From contig NZ_JASCRS010000003.1 of the NCBI RefSeq assembly GCF_030010235.1, positions 186,001 to 250,000 of the forward strand: a stretch of DNA of 64,000 nt, in the 5' to 3' direction. A program made the position numbers and the translations under genes. Below are positions 35,133 to 46,494 of this stretch, piece after piece. Every line of letters begins with the position of its first letter. Position 1 is the first letter of the stretch. Origin of the DNA: Leucobacter sp. UT-8R-CII-1-4 (GTDB taxonomy: Bacteria; Actinomycetota; Actinomycetes; Actinomycetales; Microbacteriaceae). The notes below the pieces were generated by a model. The model worked only from the letters and a program-made list of their open reading frames with translations. It did no database searches and had not been told where the DNA came from.

Positions 35133-38100
35133 ATGGCCGAGGGATCGGTTCAGGGTACATCTGTCGCGTCTTCCTGGAAGCGAATGCAAAAATTCGTTTC
35201 CGGGAGCGCGGCAGTTGCGCTGTTGACAGGAATGCTAGTCGTTGCCGGAGTCGGCGTGCAAAGTGCGGTAGCCGCTGGCCCGCCTGCGCCAAAACTTACG
35301 GCCACTGTGGCGAATACGCCGCTCTGGGGAGAAGACGTCACCGTCAATCTCAATATTCAGAGTCCGTTCAAAGCGACAGACGCAGGCGCGCAAGACGCGT
35401 ACAACCTTAGCCTTGGCATCGTGCTGCCAAAGGGTGTTGTACTCGACGGCAAGACCACCCTTGGTGCGCCCACTCTCTACCCAGTGAGCGAGACCAACCG
35501 AGTCGTTCCTGGCGCCTACGCGAAATTCCCAACCGACTGTGTCGCATTCGGCCTCGAACCAGCTCCGGGCAAGGCAAACTCATGTCAGGTGCCAGAAGGC
35601 ATGACGTATGCAGTCTTCACCAACATCAGTGACCTTCCTGCCGGTGCAGCAACCCAGCACTCGATCAAGGTTCGCCCAGACGCGACGCTATTCCCCATCG
35701 GCTCTGCACTGAACGCAACCATTTCGGCGTTCACCAGCAATCAGGCCACAATGGTTCCCGTCTTCCCCGGCGTCAAATCAGTTGCGACCACAAACTCGCA
35801 TACCTCGGCCCCAGGCACTGTCACGCTCGACGCCCCAGTGAAGGGCCTGCGCGTCAGCAAAGCACAAACCGAACACCCAGATAACAAGGTGCTGCGCGGT
35901 GTGCACGGCGACAACGGTACGATCTACAGCCTCACCGTCAACCACACCGGTCAGGCCGACCTCGACAACGCCGAAGTTGTCGACTTCCTGCCTGCCGGGC
36001 TCGAATACCTTGGTTCGTGTGGCATTGACGATCACTCAACGAATGCAAACGGTACCCGAGCTGAAAGTGCCGAATACCCGGGCGCCGGCGCGCTCAATAC
36101 CGCACCAGTAGGCGATAACTGCCTGCAGGAATCATCGGTAGAAACCATTCTGATGGACGCCGAAACCGCCGAGAAGTACCAGAACAACCGGGGCGCTTCA
36201 CGCCTCGAGGTTGGCAAGGTCTACACGAAGGTTACCTGGCAGATTCCTAGCGGCATTTGGGCAATGAACCAGAACGACACTGGTAAAGCGCCAAAGCCAC
36301 AGGGTGCAAACGCCTCTTCTGAGGGTGTCGCCGCGACCACCGTGATTCGCTACCGTGCAGGCGTGCCTCTCTTTGAGAATACACTCGACTTTGGTGGCAA
36401 CACCCCAGACGCTGCGAGCGGAGCGCAAGCGGCAAACCTCGACAATAACCGCGGTGCTTCAACCCGCCACGGTGACGTTGACCCAACAGACCCCGCTGCC
36501 GACAAGGGCGATGGCGAGCCAAAGACTTACACCAACGTGGCTGCTGCCAGCGGCAGCTACCAGGACGCTGAGACCTATGACGCAAACAGCCGCACGATCG
36601 AAGCGGTCGATTTGCGTGTTATCAAGTCAGTAAACGACAGCGAGTTCAAGCAGGGCGGTTTCGCACGTTACACGCTGAACCTCGCAACGAGCGAGTACAC
36701 GAGTGCTGAAGTGCCGAGCCCAGGCGCTGCGCCATATCGTCTCTTTGACGACTTCGCAGACGGCCTCTGCCCAGTATTCCCCGCAAATGTGCCAGTGGCG
36801 CACGACGCGAACAACCCACTGAGCACCACTGCGCAGCCAATGCCCAATTTGGTGCTCGGCAAGCCAAACACCAGCGGCGCACAGCCATTCCAAACCGCAG
36901 AAGCATGGAATGCTGCGGTCGCAGACGCAGGCCTCGGCACTGCCTGCGCATGGAACTCCAGCGCAAGCAACACTCAGCCTGACTCGACTCAGCTGGCAGG
37001 TGCGAAGCTCAGCACCATCGGCTTCGACGCACAATCAGGGCACTTCTATCTCGAACTCGCTGTCGATCCAGCGCTGCTCGAAGCAGACTCTCGCGACCGC
37101 ATCGTGCAGTACTCGGCACAGCAGGGAGTCGCATATGTGAAGGGAAGCGCCGAAGGCGCGACCACTTCGGGCGACACCGTGCACAACTCGGTCGATATCT
37201 TCGGCAAGACCAGGTCGATTCCAGCTCTCGACGGAGTGACTTCTGCGGGCAGCACTGTCGACGGAAACACGGTTTCAGGCGACGTAGCCGACGGCATCTG
37301 GAACGCTTCAGATGATTCAGCGGCGACGCTCAAAGCGAACTACACGCAGCTGAACAAAACCGTGCTTTCGCGCGAAGCCGGCGTGCCAGAGGCCGCAGAT
37401 ATTGCGAAGCCAAAGAAGGACGGCGGCCCAGACCCAGCACTCTGGACCAAGAAAGCGACCACCCCGTTCGCTCCAGGTGACGAAGTTTGGTACCGGGTAC
37501 AGATCACCCCACCGACCGGCACCGATGTGCGCAATCCAAAATTCACCGACTTCCTACCCGAGGGCGTCGAATTCGACCCGATCGACAACGACAGCGACGG
37601 TCGCCCAGACAATATGTGGATCGTGCCATCGGCACCAAACGCCAAAATGGGCACCTGCGAGCCGACGAGCGACCTCGACTGGGTAAATACCTTCGCGCCG
37701 GCAAGCGGTATCAACGTGAGCGGAAACGTGCTCACCTTCAACCTCGGCAATAGCTGCGGCTTGAGCGATACAGACCGCTTCATGCCACTGAACTCAAAGC
37801 TTGAGATCTACCTCAAGGCCAAGGTCACCAGCATCTCGGCATTTGGTGAGGTCGATCTTTCGCAGAACCTGGCGAAATACCAGCAGAACAACGTCGACGG
37901 TGAAATCTACTTCCTCCGTGATGAGGCAGAGATTGCACTCGATACCTCTGCGCGTCTGGTCAAGGGCATTCAAAGCAACACCTTCACTGATCCAAAAACC
38001 AACACCCAGCCATACCTCGGCCCCAACGCACCGAACAGCAATGTTGACGGGCAGCCGATCGTGCAGGGTGACAAGGTGGTCTTCAGGCTTGACGTCACCG

Positions 38101-41100
38101 CACCAACTGTCGACACCAAGGACTACTGGCTCTACGACGCGCTGCCAGCAGGCGTCAAAGCTGAGCACCTGAGCGATTACGATCCTGCAGACGGTAGCTT
38201 CACCGGAAATTCGACACTGTGGGCAGACAACGCTGATGTCGCCAACAGCACAGTTGCCTACACCGCTCACGCCTACAACCCAGGCGATCCCGGTTACCCG
38301 ACTGACCTGAACCCTCTCTACAAAGACCGCAGCATTGTGGTCTGGCAGGTAACCGGTACCGTGCCAGGTAGCTCGCCAGAGGTGCCAGCTGTTCCGGCTA
38401 ACCCGAACGACCCAAGTAGCGGCCAACCAGCAGTGCCTGCTGTGCAGCGCGGCTTCAGCGTGAGCTACGCGGTCACAGTGCCAGGGGCTGCAGACGGTAC
38501 CGCCGCGGCTCAGATCACGCAGAACTACATCAACACCGCTTCGATCGCCGAAATGGCTGTCGTGAACAACGCGAGTGCAGGCACTTCGACCACTCTTGTG
38601 CCTACCCCCGGAGCTGGCAACAGCACCGTGCCAACAGGCGGCAGCACGATCGATAAGGCGGGCGAAACAGCCGCACCGGTAGCGCTTCGCACCGCTGGCG
38701 CAAACCAGCTCGAAGTACCAGCTGACCACGTCACAGACCCATCGAACGTGACCCTGCCAAATGCAAGTGTTTCAAAGAAGCTGATCTCGACCGAGATTCA
38801 GCCGAGTGGATCGACTCCGGCCGACCCACTGAACTCGGGCACCACCACCGGCGCCGTAGAAGCTCGCCCCGACAATGCCATTGTTGAGGGTGAATACGCG
38901 ACCTTTGAATACGCGGCTACGATTCCGGCAAAGACAAGCGTCGCGGGCGGCAAGCTCTTTGACGCGGCAGAGTTTGCGCGCAACAGCAACAAGCTCGGCT
39001 ACGAATTTGTGCCAGGTAGCGCGAAGTTCTACGAAGGCGCGACCGGAACTACACAGATTGATTGCGGCACGGGCTCAGCAGATTTCAAGTGCGATCCGGC
39101 CACCGGTGAACTGACGCTGCCTGAGTTCTACACCAATGACACCGCGAATGATGCTGTCTTCCGCGTGCAGATTACGGTGTGGGTCAAGCAGAAGAAGGGC
39201 GCCGTTACGCTGGTTCACAATGACCAGCTCGTAAACACCGCTCACTTCGGCTACAACAAGCCGACAACCAACCCAGGAATTCCTGGTCGAGCGGATCTGA
39301 CGGCGACCGCGAACACGCGTTACCTTGAGCCAGCACCAATCCTGAACAAGGCTGTATCGGGCACCCAGGGTGCCGACGGTCGAGTCACTTTCACCCTGAC
39401 CGCGAGCAACACCAACGGCCGCCCGGCTGTCTATGATGCGGTGGTCTACGACTGCCTGCCTGCGGGCTTCACGCTGCCAGCGCAGACCTTCGCACCGTCA
39501 GCAGGCACCGTTGATCCGGTGACCCCGGCAGTGAAGTGCTCGGTAACCGGAACCGGTGCCGGAACTACGGTGACGCAGCCTGACGCCCAGGGCACCGGAA
39601 CGCTGATCAAGTGGAACGTTGGACGGATCGACGCTGGCAAGCCAGCGACCCTCAAATTCGACGCCATCGTTGACACCGGCGCTGCCGGCGGCGAGCAGTA
39701 CACCAACCGCGCGCAGCTCGTCGGCAAGACGCTGCCAAACACGTTGCCACAGGCCGACGAACGTGCGGGCACTCGAAACACCGGTGCAAGCGCCGACGTG
39801 AACATTGCAAACGCAACACTCACGAAGTCGGTTACTCCGAACCGTGCCCCAGTTGGCGAGACTGTCACGTACACAATGCGCGCGACCATTCCCGCACACG
39901 CAAACTACTACTACTTCGAGATCAGCGACCGCATGCCGGCCGGCCTCGAATTTGTAGACGGCAGTGCAACGCTGAACTTCGTAGGCGGCCCAAACATTGC
40001 GGCTCAGCCGAAAGTTAGCGGTGCGGTAAAGACCGGGCAGACTCTGGTCTGGCCTGCAGACAGCCGTGTTGAGATTCCTACCGCCGCGACTGCGCGCACG
40101 ATCGAGATCACCTACCAGGCAAAGATCACCGATCAGATCGCGAGCACACAACCGACCAACTTTGCAAACGCAAGCTGGAACACCAACAGGACCACCGACG
40201 AAGGCACCCGAAAGAAGACCGCCGACGCGAGCGCTCCAGTGACAATCCTGAACCCATCGCTGACCGTGCAAAAGCAGGTCAAGCTGGCAGGTGCTGACGA
40301 CGCAAGCTACGCGAAGACAAAACAGGGTGACCCTAACCAGGGCTTCACCTATCGGGTGCGCGTGACCAACGCGAACACGACTCCTGCCTACCATGCGGCA
40401 ATCACTGATTGCCTACCAGCGGGCGTTGTCGACGTGACCTCAGTTTCGAACGGTGGCAGCTACTCGGCAAACGCGGCCGCTGGATGCGCAAACGGCACCA
40501 TCACCTGGACTGGCCTCGACCCGATCCCGGCCGGGGGCAGCATCGACCTCACCTTCAATGCCACCTTCGCGGCATCGGCAGAGCTGCGATCAACGACTCC
40601 AACCACAACCGGTACCGGAGTTGCTGAGCAGAACATCGCCAAGATCGTCGAGTACACCTCGTACGGCAAGAACGGTGAAACCGGATGGACCTACCGTCCG
40701 GGCGGCAAGCTGCCAGGCGGCGCAAACATGCCAGCGACCTTGCAAGACGACGCGAGTGTCACGCCGCTCTTCCCTTACCTCGTACCAACGAAGACCGTGA
40801 CGAACCCAGTAGCGGGACAGTCGTACGGTTTGGCGCACACCGGTAAGAACTTCAACTGGACCCTTACCCTGCGAAACGCGGGCGCAGGCACGGCCAACAG
40901 TGTCAGCGTCACCGACGTACTGCCAGTGAACTGGGAATACGCGGGCAATGCACAAATCAGCATCAACGGTGGCCCAGCGCTCGCGCTTCTCGGTGAGCCA
41001 AACGTGACCACCGCGGCTGTCAGCGGCGGCGACCAGCAGACAGTGACCTGGTCGCAGAACCAGATTGCCGGCGCCGAAGCGACCCCGCTTGCGGCCGGGC

Positions 41101-44100
41101 GATCCTTCGTGATCACCTTTGATGCCAAGCCAACAAAGGCGGCACTGACCACCCCAGGCACCGGCGTCATTGGCAACGGTGGCAAGGTCAACGTGCACCG
41201 AAACACCCTGACCGCAACGGCAACTGACGCCAACGATGCAAGCCGCAACAAGAATGCGACTTCATACGTTGGATCGCAAAGCCAAGCGGACGCCTACATC
41301 GCCGAGGCTGACCTGCAGTTGACCAAAACTGCCGTGCCTACCTCAGCCGTGGTTGCTGGCAGCGGTGAATTCGCTGCCTGGGATCTTGTGGTGCGTAACC
41401 TCGGACCAGACTCAGCAGAGGGTCCAATCCGGGTAAAGGACACCACCGGCGCACTGCCAGACGGCATCACCATTACCGGCGCAAGCGGTAGCGGCTGGAA
41501 CTGTACGGTCGGACCACGCGCCGCGAACGGTGCGACCGAGATCGATTGTGCGCGCACAAATCTGAACGAGTCGCTTCCGAAGAACCAGTCGTTCCCGAAG
41601 ATCACCGTGCGCGCGAATGTTGCTGCCGCGCAGCAGCCAATCACCGTGAACAACTCGGCGATCGTTGTGCCTGGCGCGACATTTGATCCGAACTACGTTT
41701 CTGACCCGGCTGCGCCTGGTTACAATTCGCAGAACAACCGCAGTGAGGCATCTCTGTCGACCACGACCGCTGCCGACCTTGCTCTGGTGAAGTCATTGAC
41801 CTCGCCAACGCAGGTTCCAGCCCGCGGTGTCGTTGTTGGCGGGCAGCTGACCTGGCAACTTGCGGTGACCAACCTCGGCCAGTCTGATTCGATTAGCTCG
41901 AGCGCGAAGCCAATTACGATCACCGACACGGTTCCTGCCGGAATCTCGAGTGTTGCGGACCCATCGAACGCTTCATGGACCGCAAGTGTGACCCGTGCCG
42001 GGGCTGCTGCGCAGTTCCCAGCCAAGGCAGGAGACCAGATCACCTGGACCTTCACCGGTGCATCGATTCCGGTGGGTGCCACCAGCACAGTCTCAGTGAG
42101 TGGAACAATTCTGACCTCGCACGTAGGCGATGTCACGAACACCGCTGCGGTACTGCCAGGTGAGACCCCAGAGCCAAACCGCCCCGATTCGTCTGAGAAC
42201 AACACCAGCACCACTACGACGCCAACCGATAGCTCGACAGAAATCGGCGTGCGCAAGGCCCGTGTGGTTGCCGATGCGAGTGCAGCTGACGGCTGGCGCC
42301 AGGCTGATCCAAGCACGAACCCAGACGACGCTTTTGTCGCTGGTAACCCTGTGTACTACCGAATCACCACGACCAACCTTGGCAGTGCAGATGCGCGCAA
42401 TGTGCACGTGGTCGATGAGGCTCCAGACGGGTTGACCTTCGCGAGCGCGACTGACCTCAGCGGCAACTGGACTGCTTCGCCGGTGAACGCCACGAACTGG
42501 CACGATTTCGCCCTGCAGGGCGGCACCATGCCTGTTGGCGAGTCACGCGCATTCGTGGTTCGCTATGAAACCGCCTCGACCATCACGGGCGCAGTAGTGA
42601 ACTGGGTTGAAGCTTCGGCTGACAACGCGACACCAGTGCGCGATAAGGACGACACCAACGCCACCAAGATTGTTGATCTTGGTATCGAGAAGTCGCATGA
42701 AGGCACCGGGCCATTCACTCCTGGCACCACCGTGAGCTACACCCTCAAGGTGACCAACCACGGGCCGAGCTCCACGAGCGGTGATGTCGAGATTGTTGAC
42801 ACCCTGCCCGCTGGCCTCTCATACGTCGCCGGTAGCGCGAACGCGACCAGCACCGTGACCGGCCGCAGCCAGATGCCAGCTGAGCCAAGCCTCAGCGGTG
42901 ACGGCGACCGTACCCTCACCTGGAACCTGCTCGAAGCCCTTGATGTGTTTGACGTCGGTCAGACGGTGACCGTAACCTTCGACGTAACTATCGATCCAGC
43001 GCTGCGCGCAGGCACGCCACTGAACAACGTGGCTACCGTTGACGGCCCTGACGATCAGACTGAACCAGATCCTGATCCGCACCCGAATCGGGCTACCGAC
43101 TTGATCACCACGACCGGTACCACCGCATCGATGTCGATCGAGAAGAAGGTGCAGAATAGCTCGGGCGATTGGGTCGAGAGCGCTGAGCTGATCGCAGGTA
43201 CCGCCGCGAAATGGCAGGTCACCGTGACCAACGAAGGCCCATCTGCAGCACCGGTATCGCTCAGCGATATATTGCCTGCTGGCGTGAGCTTCGTCTCGGC
43301 GAGCGGAGCCGGATGGGAATGCAACGAAACCAATGGGGTACCAACCGGCGTGTGCAGCTACACCGCAAACAATGGGCTGCACCCGGTTGGCGAAGCCAAC
43401 GCAACAACGATTGAGATTGAGACCATGCTCGCCCCAGAGCTGCGCCCGACTCAAGAGCCAAGCGTGCCTGCGCTCGTGAACACCGCGCAGATCAGCTGGT
43501 CTGATGACACTACTGCCGGCGTGCAGACCGCACGCGACACCGCAAGCGTGACGATCGCAAACGATGCTGATCTCAGCATCGTAAAGAGCGTGATCAGTGC
43601 GGCTGGTGGTGACGTGGTGGCTGAACGGCCAGCTCCGGTTACCGCTGGTGAAAGCGTCTGGTACCGATTGCAGGTTGCAAACCTCGGCGCAAGTGACGCG
43701 AGCGGCCCCGTCGTCGTAACTGACACTCTGCCTATTGGTCTCACTGTTACTGCTGGCACTTCTACTGTGAACGGCTGGACGATGAAGGCTGAGCCGGTAG
43801 TCGCCGGATCACCTCAGATCGTGACCTTCACCCTCAGTGGCGGTCAGCTTGCTGCTACCGCGGCGGATGCCACTCGTGGCAATGCTCCAGTGATTGAGTT
43901 CGAAGCTCAGATTGACTCGGCAATCGCCAATGGCGAGACACTGGTCAACTCGGCGAACGTGACGTCTGAGACACCAGATTCGAACCCAGACAACAACGCA
44001 GATAGCGCTGATGTACTGGTTACGCGTTCGGCCGATCTCTCGATCACCAAGTCGCACCCGACCGCTGATGACCGTGACCGAGTAGTTATCGGGGAGGCAC

Positions 44101-45005
44101 TGCCGTTCTTGATCAATGTCACGAACCATGGGCCATCGGTATCGAGCGGCTTCACCGTGACCGACACTATGCCGGTCGGCCTTGAGGTAACCGATCAGCT
44201 CGGTGCCGTGCTCGACGATCAGGGCGACCCAACCGGTTGGACGATTGATTCGATCACGCCAGAGCAGTGGGATGCCAGCCAGCCGACCGTCGTAGTTGCG
44301 AGCTACACCGGCCTCACCGAGGTGGGTGCGGATACTAAGCCACTTGTACTGAACACGATCGTGCATGAGAACGCCTTCAGCGAAGCTGATGATGTGGTCA
44401 ACCACGTGCAGATTACGGCGGCGAATGAGACCGATCCTGAGCCTTCGAACAATGAATTTGAAGATCCAATTCATGTTCGCCCTCTTGTCACGCTGGTGAT
44501 TGAGAAGAAGGCTGTTGGTGAGTTCAAGGTCGGTAAGGTGGGCACCTATTCGATCACCGTGGAGAACACCGGCACACAGACAGATCACGGCCCAATTACC
44601 GTGACTGATTCGCTGCCGGCTGGCTTGAGCTTCCGGGACACGCCAGATCTGCCAGAGGGTGCAACCGCGACACATGAGCGAGGTGTGGTCACCTGGAATC
44701 TCACTGAGCCGCTTGCGGCGGGCGAGAAGGTCACTCTGACTCTCAACGTGAACGTGCTGCAGGCTGCGTATGATCAGCCGAACCACCAGCTGGTGAACGT
44801 GGCTTCGGTGACAACCGAGTCTTCGATTACTGATGATTCGGTGCTGACTGATGATGCGACAGTGACGGTGAAACCTGCCGATCCGCTGGTAAACACTGGC
44901 GGTGAAGTTGCCGGTGGGCTGCTCGCAGCAATTGCCCTGATGGCATTGCTGGGTGGCGCCACTTACCTGGCTGGTCGAAAGCGCACGCGCGCTCGGCATA
45001 GCTAG
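35133..45005 (+). CDS. Giant DUF11-repeat cell-wall protein, 3290 residues (LVNTG)
   Basis: A secreted, wall-anchored protein of unusual length. The signal peptide has a basic start (SSWKRMQKFVSG) and ends near AVAA (residue 48). The rest is built of about fifteen DUF11/CARDB-like beta-sandwich modules, each with a V.D.LPAGL-type core strand. These strands fall near 35975, 37540, 38130, 39440, 39920, 40405, 40910, 41435, 41920, 42410, 42795, 43260, 43715, 44157 and 44600. The last six are evenly spaced by 385-465 nt. The end is LVNTG, a hydrophobic helix and RKRTRARHS. The reading frame is intact throughout. A weak AGGGG lies upstream of the ATG. Such modules form long stalks; adhesion or S-layer-like coating is likely but not shown. 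Confidence 0.88.
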   Translation: MAEGSVQGTSVASSWKRMQKFVSGSAAVALLTGMLVVAGVGVQSAVAAGPPAPKLTATVANTPLWGEDVTVNLNIQSPFKATDAGAQDAYNLSLGIVLPKGVVLDGKTTLGAPTLYPVSETNRVVPGAYAKFPTDCVAFGLEPAPGKANSCQVPEGMTYAVFTNISDLPAGAATQHSIKVRPDATLFPIGSALNATISAFTSNQATMVPVFPGVKSVATTNSHTSAPGTVTLDAPVKGLRVSKAQTEHPDNKVLRGVHGDNGTIYSLTVNHTGQADLDNAEVVDFLPAGLEYLGSCGIDDHSTNANGTRAESAEYPGAGALNTAPVGDNCLQESSVETILMDAETAEKYQNNRGASRLEVGKVYTKVTWQIPSGIWAMNQNDTGKAPKPQGANASSEGVAATTVIRYRAGVPLFENTLDFGGNTPDAASGAQAANLDNNRGASTRHGDVDPTDPAADKGDGEPKTYTNVAAASGSYQDAETYDANSRTIEAVDLRVIKSVNDSEFKQGGFARYTLNLATSEYTSAEVPSPGAAPYRLFDDFADGLCPVFPANVPVAHDANNPLSTTAQPMPNLVLGKPNTSGAQPFQTAEAWNAAVADAGLGTACAWNSSASNTQPDSTQLAGAKLSTIGFDAQSGHFYLELAVDPALLEADSRDRIVQYSAQQGVAYVKGSAEGATTSGDTVHNSVDIFGKTRSIPALDGVTSAGSTVDGNTVSGDVADGIWNASDDSAATLKANYTQLNKTVLSREAGVPEAADIAKPKKDGGPDPALWTKKATTPFAPGDEVWYRVQITPPTGTDVRNPKFTDFLPEGVEFDPIDNDSDGRPDNMWIVPSAPNAKMGTCEPTSDLDWVNTFAPASGINVSGNVLTFNLGNSCGLSDTDRFMPLNSKLEIYLKAKVTSISAFGEVDLSQNLAKYQQNNVDGEIYFLRDEAEIALDTSARLVKGIQSNTFTDPKTNTQPYLGPNAPNSNVDGQPIVQGDKVVFRLDVTAPTVDTKDYWLYDALPAGVKAEHLSDYDPADGSFTGNSTLWADNADVANSTVAYTAHAYNPGDPGYPTDLNPLYKDRSIVVWQVTGTVPGSSPEVPAVPANPNDPSSGQPAVPAVQRGFSVSYAVTVPGAADGTAAAQITQNYINTASIAEMAVVNNASAGTSTTLVPTPGAGNSTVPTGGSTIDKAGETAAPVALRTAGANQLEVPADHVTDPSNVTLPNASVSKKLISTEIQPSGSTPADPLNSGTTTGAVEARPDNAIVEGEYATFEYAATIPAKTSVAGGKLFDAAEFARNSNKLGYEFVPGSAKFYEGATGTTQIDCGTGSADFKCDPATGELTLPEFYTNDTANDAVFRVQITVWVKQKKGAVTLVHNDQLVNTAHFGYNKPTTNPGIPGRADLTATANTRYLEPAPILNKAVSGTQGADGRVTFTLTASNTNGRPAVYDAVVYDCLPAGFTLPAQTFAPSAGTVDPVTPAVKCSVTGTGAGTTVTQPDAQGTGTLIKWNVGRIDAGKPATLKFDAIVDTGAAGGEQYTNRAQLVGKTLPNTLPQADERAGTRNTGASADVNIANATLTKSVTPNRAPVGETVTYTMRATIPAHANYYYFEISDRMPAGLEFVDGSATLNFVGGPNIAAQPKVSGAVKTGQTLVWPADSRVEIPTAATARTIEITYQAKITDQIASTQPTNFANASWNTNRTTDEGTRKKTADASAPVTILNPSLTVQKQVKLAGADDASYAKTKQGDPNQGFTYRVRVTNANTTPAYHAAITDCLPAGVVDVTSVSNGGSYSANAAAGCANGTITWTGLDPIPAGGSIDLTFNATFAASAELRSTTPTTTGTGVAEQNIAKIVEYTSYGKNGETGWTYRPGGKLPGGANMPATLQDDASVTPLFPYLVPTKTVTNPVAGQSYGLAHTGKNFNWTLTLRNAGAGTANSVSVTDVLPVNWEYAGNAQISINGGPALALLGEPNVTTAAVSGGDQQTVTWSQNQIAGAEATPLAAGRSFVITFDAKPTKAALTTPGTGVIGNGGKVNVHRNTLTATATDANDASRNKNATSYVGSQSQADAYIAEADLQLTKTAVPTSAVVAGSGEFAAWDLVVRNLGPDSAEGPIRVKDTTGALPDGITITGASGSGWNCTVGPRAANGATEIDCARTNLNESLPKNQSFPKITVRANVAAAQQPITVNNSAIVVPGATFDPNYVSDPAAPGYNSQNNRSEASLSTTTAADLALVKSLTSPTQVPARGVVVGGQLTWQLAVTNLGQSDSISSSAKPITITDTVPAGISSVADPSNASWTASVTRAGAAAQFPAKAGDQITWTFTGASIPVGATSTVSVSGTILTSHVGDVTNTAAVLPGETPEPNRPDSSENNTSTTTTPTDSSTEIGVRKARVVADASAADGWRQADPSTNPDDAFVAGNPVYYRITTTNLGSADARNVHVVDEAPDGLTFASATDLSGNWTASPVNATNWHDFALQGGTMPVGESRAFVVRYETASTITGAVVNWVEASADNATPVRDKDDTNATKIVDLGIEKSHEGTGPFTPGTTVSYTLKVTNHGPSSTSGDVEIVDTLPAGLSYVAGSANATSTVTGRSQMPAEPSLSGDGDRTLTWNLLEALDVFDVGQTVTVTFDVTIDPALRAGTPLNNVATVDGPDDQTEPDPDPHPNRATDLITTTGTTASMSIEKKVQNSSGDWVESAELIAGTAAKWQVTVTNEGPSAAPVSLSDILPAGVSFVSASGAGWECNETNGVPTGVCSYTANNGLHPVGEANATTIEIETMLAPELRPTQEPSVPALVNTAQISWSDDTTAGVQTARDTASVTIANDADLSIVKSVISAAGGDVVAERPAPVTAGESVWYRLQVANLGASDASGPVVVTDTLPIGLTVTAGTSTVNGWTMKAEPVVAGSPQIVTFTLSGGQLAATAADATRGNAPVIEFEAQIDSAIANGETLVNSANVTSETPDSNPDNNADSADVLVTRSADLSITKSHPTADDRDRVVIGEALPFLINVTNHGPSVSSGFTVTDTMPVGLEVTDQLGAVLDDQGDPTGWTIDSITPEQWDASQPTVVVASYTGLTEVGADTKPLVLNTIVHENAFSEADDVVNHVQITAANETDPEPSNNEFEDPIHVRPLVTLVIEKKAVGEFKVGKVGTYSITVENTGTQTDHGPITVTDSLPAGLSFRDTPDLPEGATATHERGVVTWNLTEPLAAGEKVTLTLNVNVLQAAYDQPNHQLVNVASVTTESSITDDSVLTDDATVTVKPADPLVNTGGEVAGGLLAAIALMALLGGATYLAGRKRTRARHS

Positions 45006-45022
45006 TCGCTGGTAGTTCCATT

Positions 45023-45066
45023 ACACGAGGATCGGTTCCGCTCTTGAGGCGGGCCGATCCTCGTGT
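45023..45066 (+). terminator. Terminator after the giant surface gene
   Basis: A 13-bp perfect stem (ACACGAGGATCGG with its complement) encloses a smaller inner stem (CCGC/GCGG). It begins 18 bp after the stop codon. Confidence 0.85.
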
Positions 45067-45269
45067 TGTAGACGGCCCCATTGTGCTGTTCAGTTGTGCA
45101 GTTTGTGGATTGAACGGCACTCGGGTTGTGCATTCAGGCCAACTTTGATTTCTTGTCTGCGGCATGAGGCATACTGAAGTTGACGCCCCAGCGTGCAGTT
45201 TCGAGGATGATGCACAGCGCACCATTGTGTGCCATCCGAGATGTGCAAATAGGCCACTTGGAGGATGCA

Positions 45270-46478
45270 ATGACGGACGCTTATATTTACGACGCCGTAC
45301 GAACGCCGCGCGGCAAAAACCGAGGCGGTGCGTTGCACGGCACAAAACCGGTTGACCTCGTGGTGCCACTGATCGATGCGATCCTGGAACGAAACCCCGG
45401 TCTCGACGCCAATCTGATCGATGATGTTGTGCTTGGTGTGGTGTCGCCTGTCGGCGAGCAGGGTGGCGATATCGCGCGCACAGCTTCGCTGCTTTCGGGT
45501 CTGCCTGAGTCAGTGCCGGGTGTACAAATCAACCGCTTCTGCAGTTCTGGCCTTGAAGCTGTAAACATGGCGGCGCAGAAAGTCGCCTCGGGGTATGAAG
45601 ACTGGGTACTTGCCGGTGGTGTCGAGTCAATGAGCCGTGTACCAATCGGTAGCGACGGTGGAGCACAAGCACAAGACCCAACCACCGCCTACGACACGTA
45701 CTTTGTGCCGCAGGGTATTAGCGCCGACCTGATTGCCACGATTGAGGGCTTTAGCCGCGAAGACGTCGACGCCTATGCCGCGCGCTCGCAAGAGCGGGCA
45801 GACATCGCATGGCGTGAGGACCGCTTTGCAAAGTCGGTGATTCCAGTGCGTGATATCAATGGAGTCGTGCTGCTTGATAACGACGAGCATCGCCGACCTG
45901 GGGCAACTGTCGAATCACTTGGAGCGCTACCGGCCAGTTTTGCTGCAATGGGTGCTCAAGCTGGTTTTGACGAGGTCGCCCTGCAGAAGTACCACTGGGT
46001 TGATGAAATTCGTCACGTGCACGGCCCCGGCAATAGCTCTGGCATTGTTGACGGTGCCTCGCTGGTGCTGATTGGTTCGAAAGCCGCCGGAGAAGCAGCG
46101 GGACTGAGACCGCGTGCACGAATTATCTCGACCGCGGTAATCGGCTCAGAACCGACGATCATGCTCACCGGGCCCACCCCGGCAACCCAGAAGGCGCTTG
46201 ACCGAGCAGGTCTGAGCATCGACGACATTGACCTCTTTGAACTCAATGAGGCGTTCGCAGCCGTGGTGATGAAGTGGCAAAAAGATCTTGGCGTACCAGA
46301 CGAGAAGGTCAACGTGAACGGTGGAGCCATTGCGCTTGGACACCCGCTTGGCGCAACCGGTGGCATGATCCTCGCAACCCTGCTTGATGAGCTTGAGCGT
46401 CGGGACCTGAAGCGGGGCCTTGCCACGCTGTGCATCGGCTCAGGCATGGGCATCGCAACCATTATTGAGCGCGTCTAG
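45270..46478 (+). CDS. Acetyl-CoA C-acyltransferase (thiolase)
   Basis: A 402-residue thiolase of fatty-acid beta-oxidation. The ATG at 45270 follows GGAGG; earlier in-frame codons have no site. The nucleophilic cysteine is in [15 protein letters not shown] near residue 89. NEAFAAVV, the His in [15 protein letters not shown] and the second Cys in [12 protein letters not shown] complete the active site. It lies 16 bp upstream of a FadB-like gene, the usual thiolase-hydratase pairing (FadA-FadB). The pair ends at a hairpin at 48026. Confidence 0.95.
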   Translation: MTDAYIYDAVRTPRGKNRGGALHGTKPVDLVVPLIDAILERNPGLDANLIDDVVLGVVSPVGEQGGDIARTASLLSGLPESVPGVQINRFCSSGLEAVNMAAQKVASGYEDWVLAGGVESMSRVPIGSDGGAQAQDPTTAYDTYFVPQGISADLIATIEGFSREDVDAYAARSQERADIAWREDRFAKSVIPVRDINGVVLLDNDEHRRPGATVESLGALPASFAAMGAQAGFDEVALQKYHWVDEIRHVHGPGNSSGIVDGASLVLIGSKAAGEAAGLRPRARIISTAVIGSEPTIMLTGPTPATQKALDRAGLSIDDIDLFELNEAFAAVVMKWQKDLGVPDEKVNVNGGAIALGHPLGATGGMILATLLDELERRDLKRGLATLCIGSGMGIATIIERV

Positions 46479-46494
46479 GTCAGGAGCAGAGACA

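Noticed and set aside
37794..44999. Several long minus-strand frames (311, 298, 211 and 396 codons) inside the giant surface gene
   Set aside because: The repetitive Thr/Asp/Ala codon pattern of the DUF11 modules keeps the antisense frame open; the products are Arg/Trp/His-rich without a domain or ribosome binding site.
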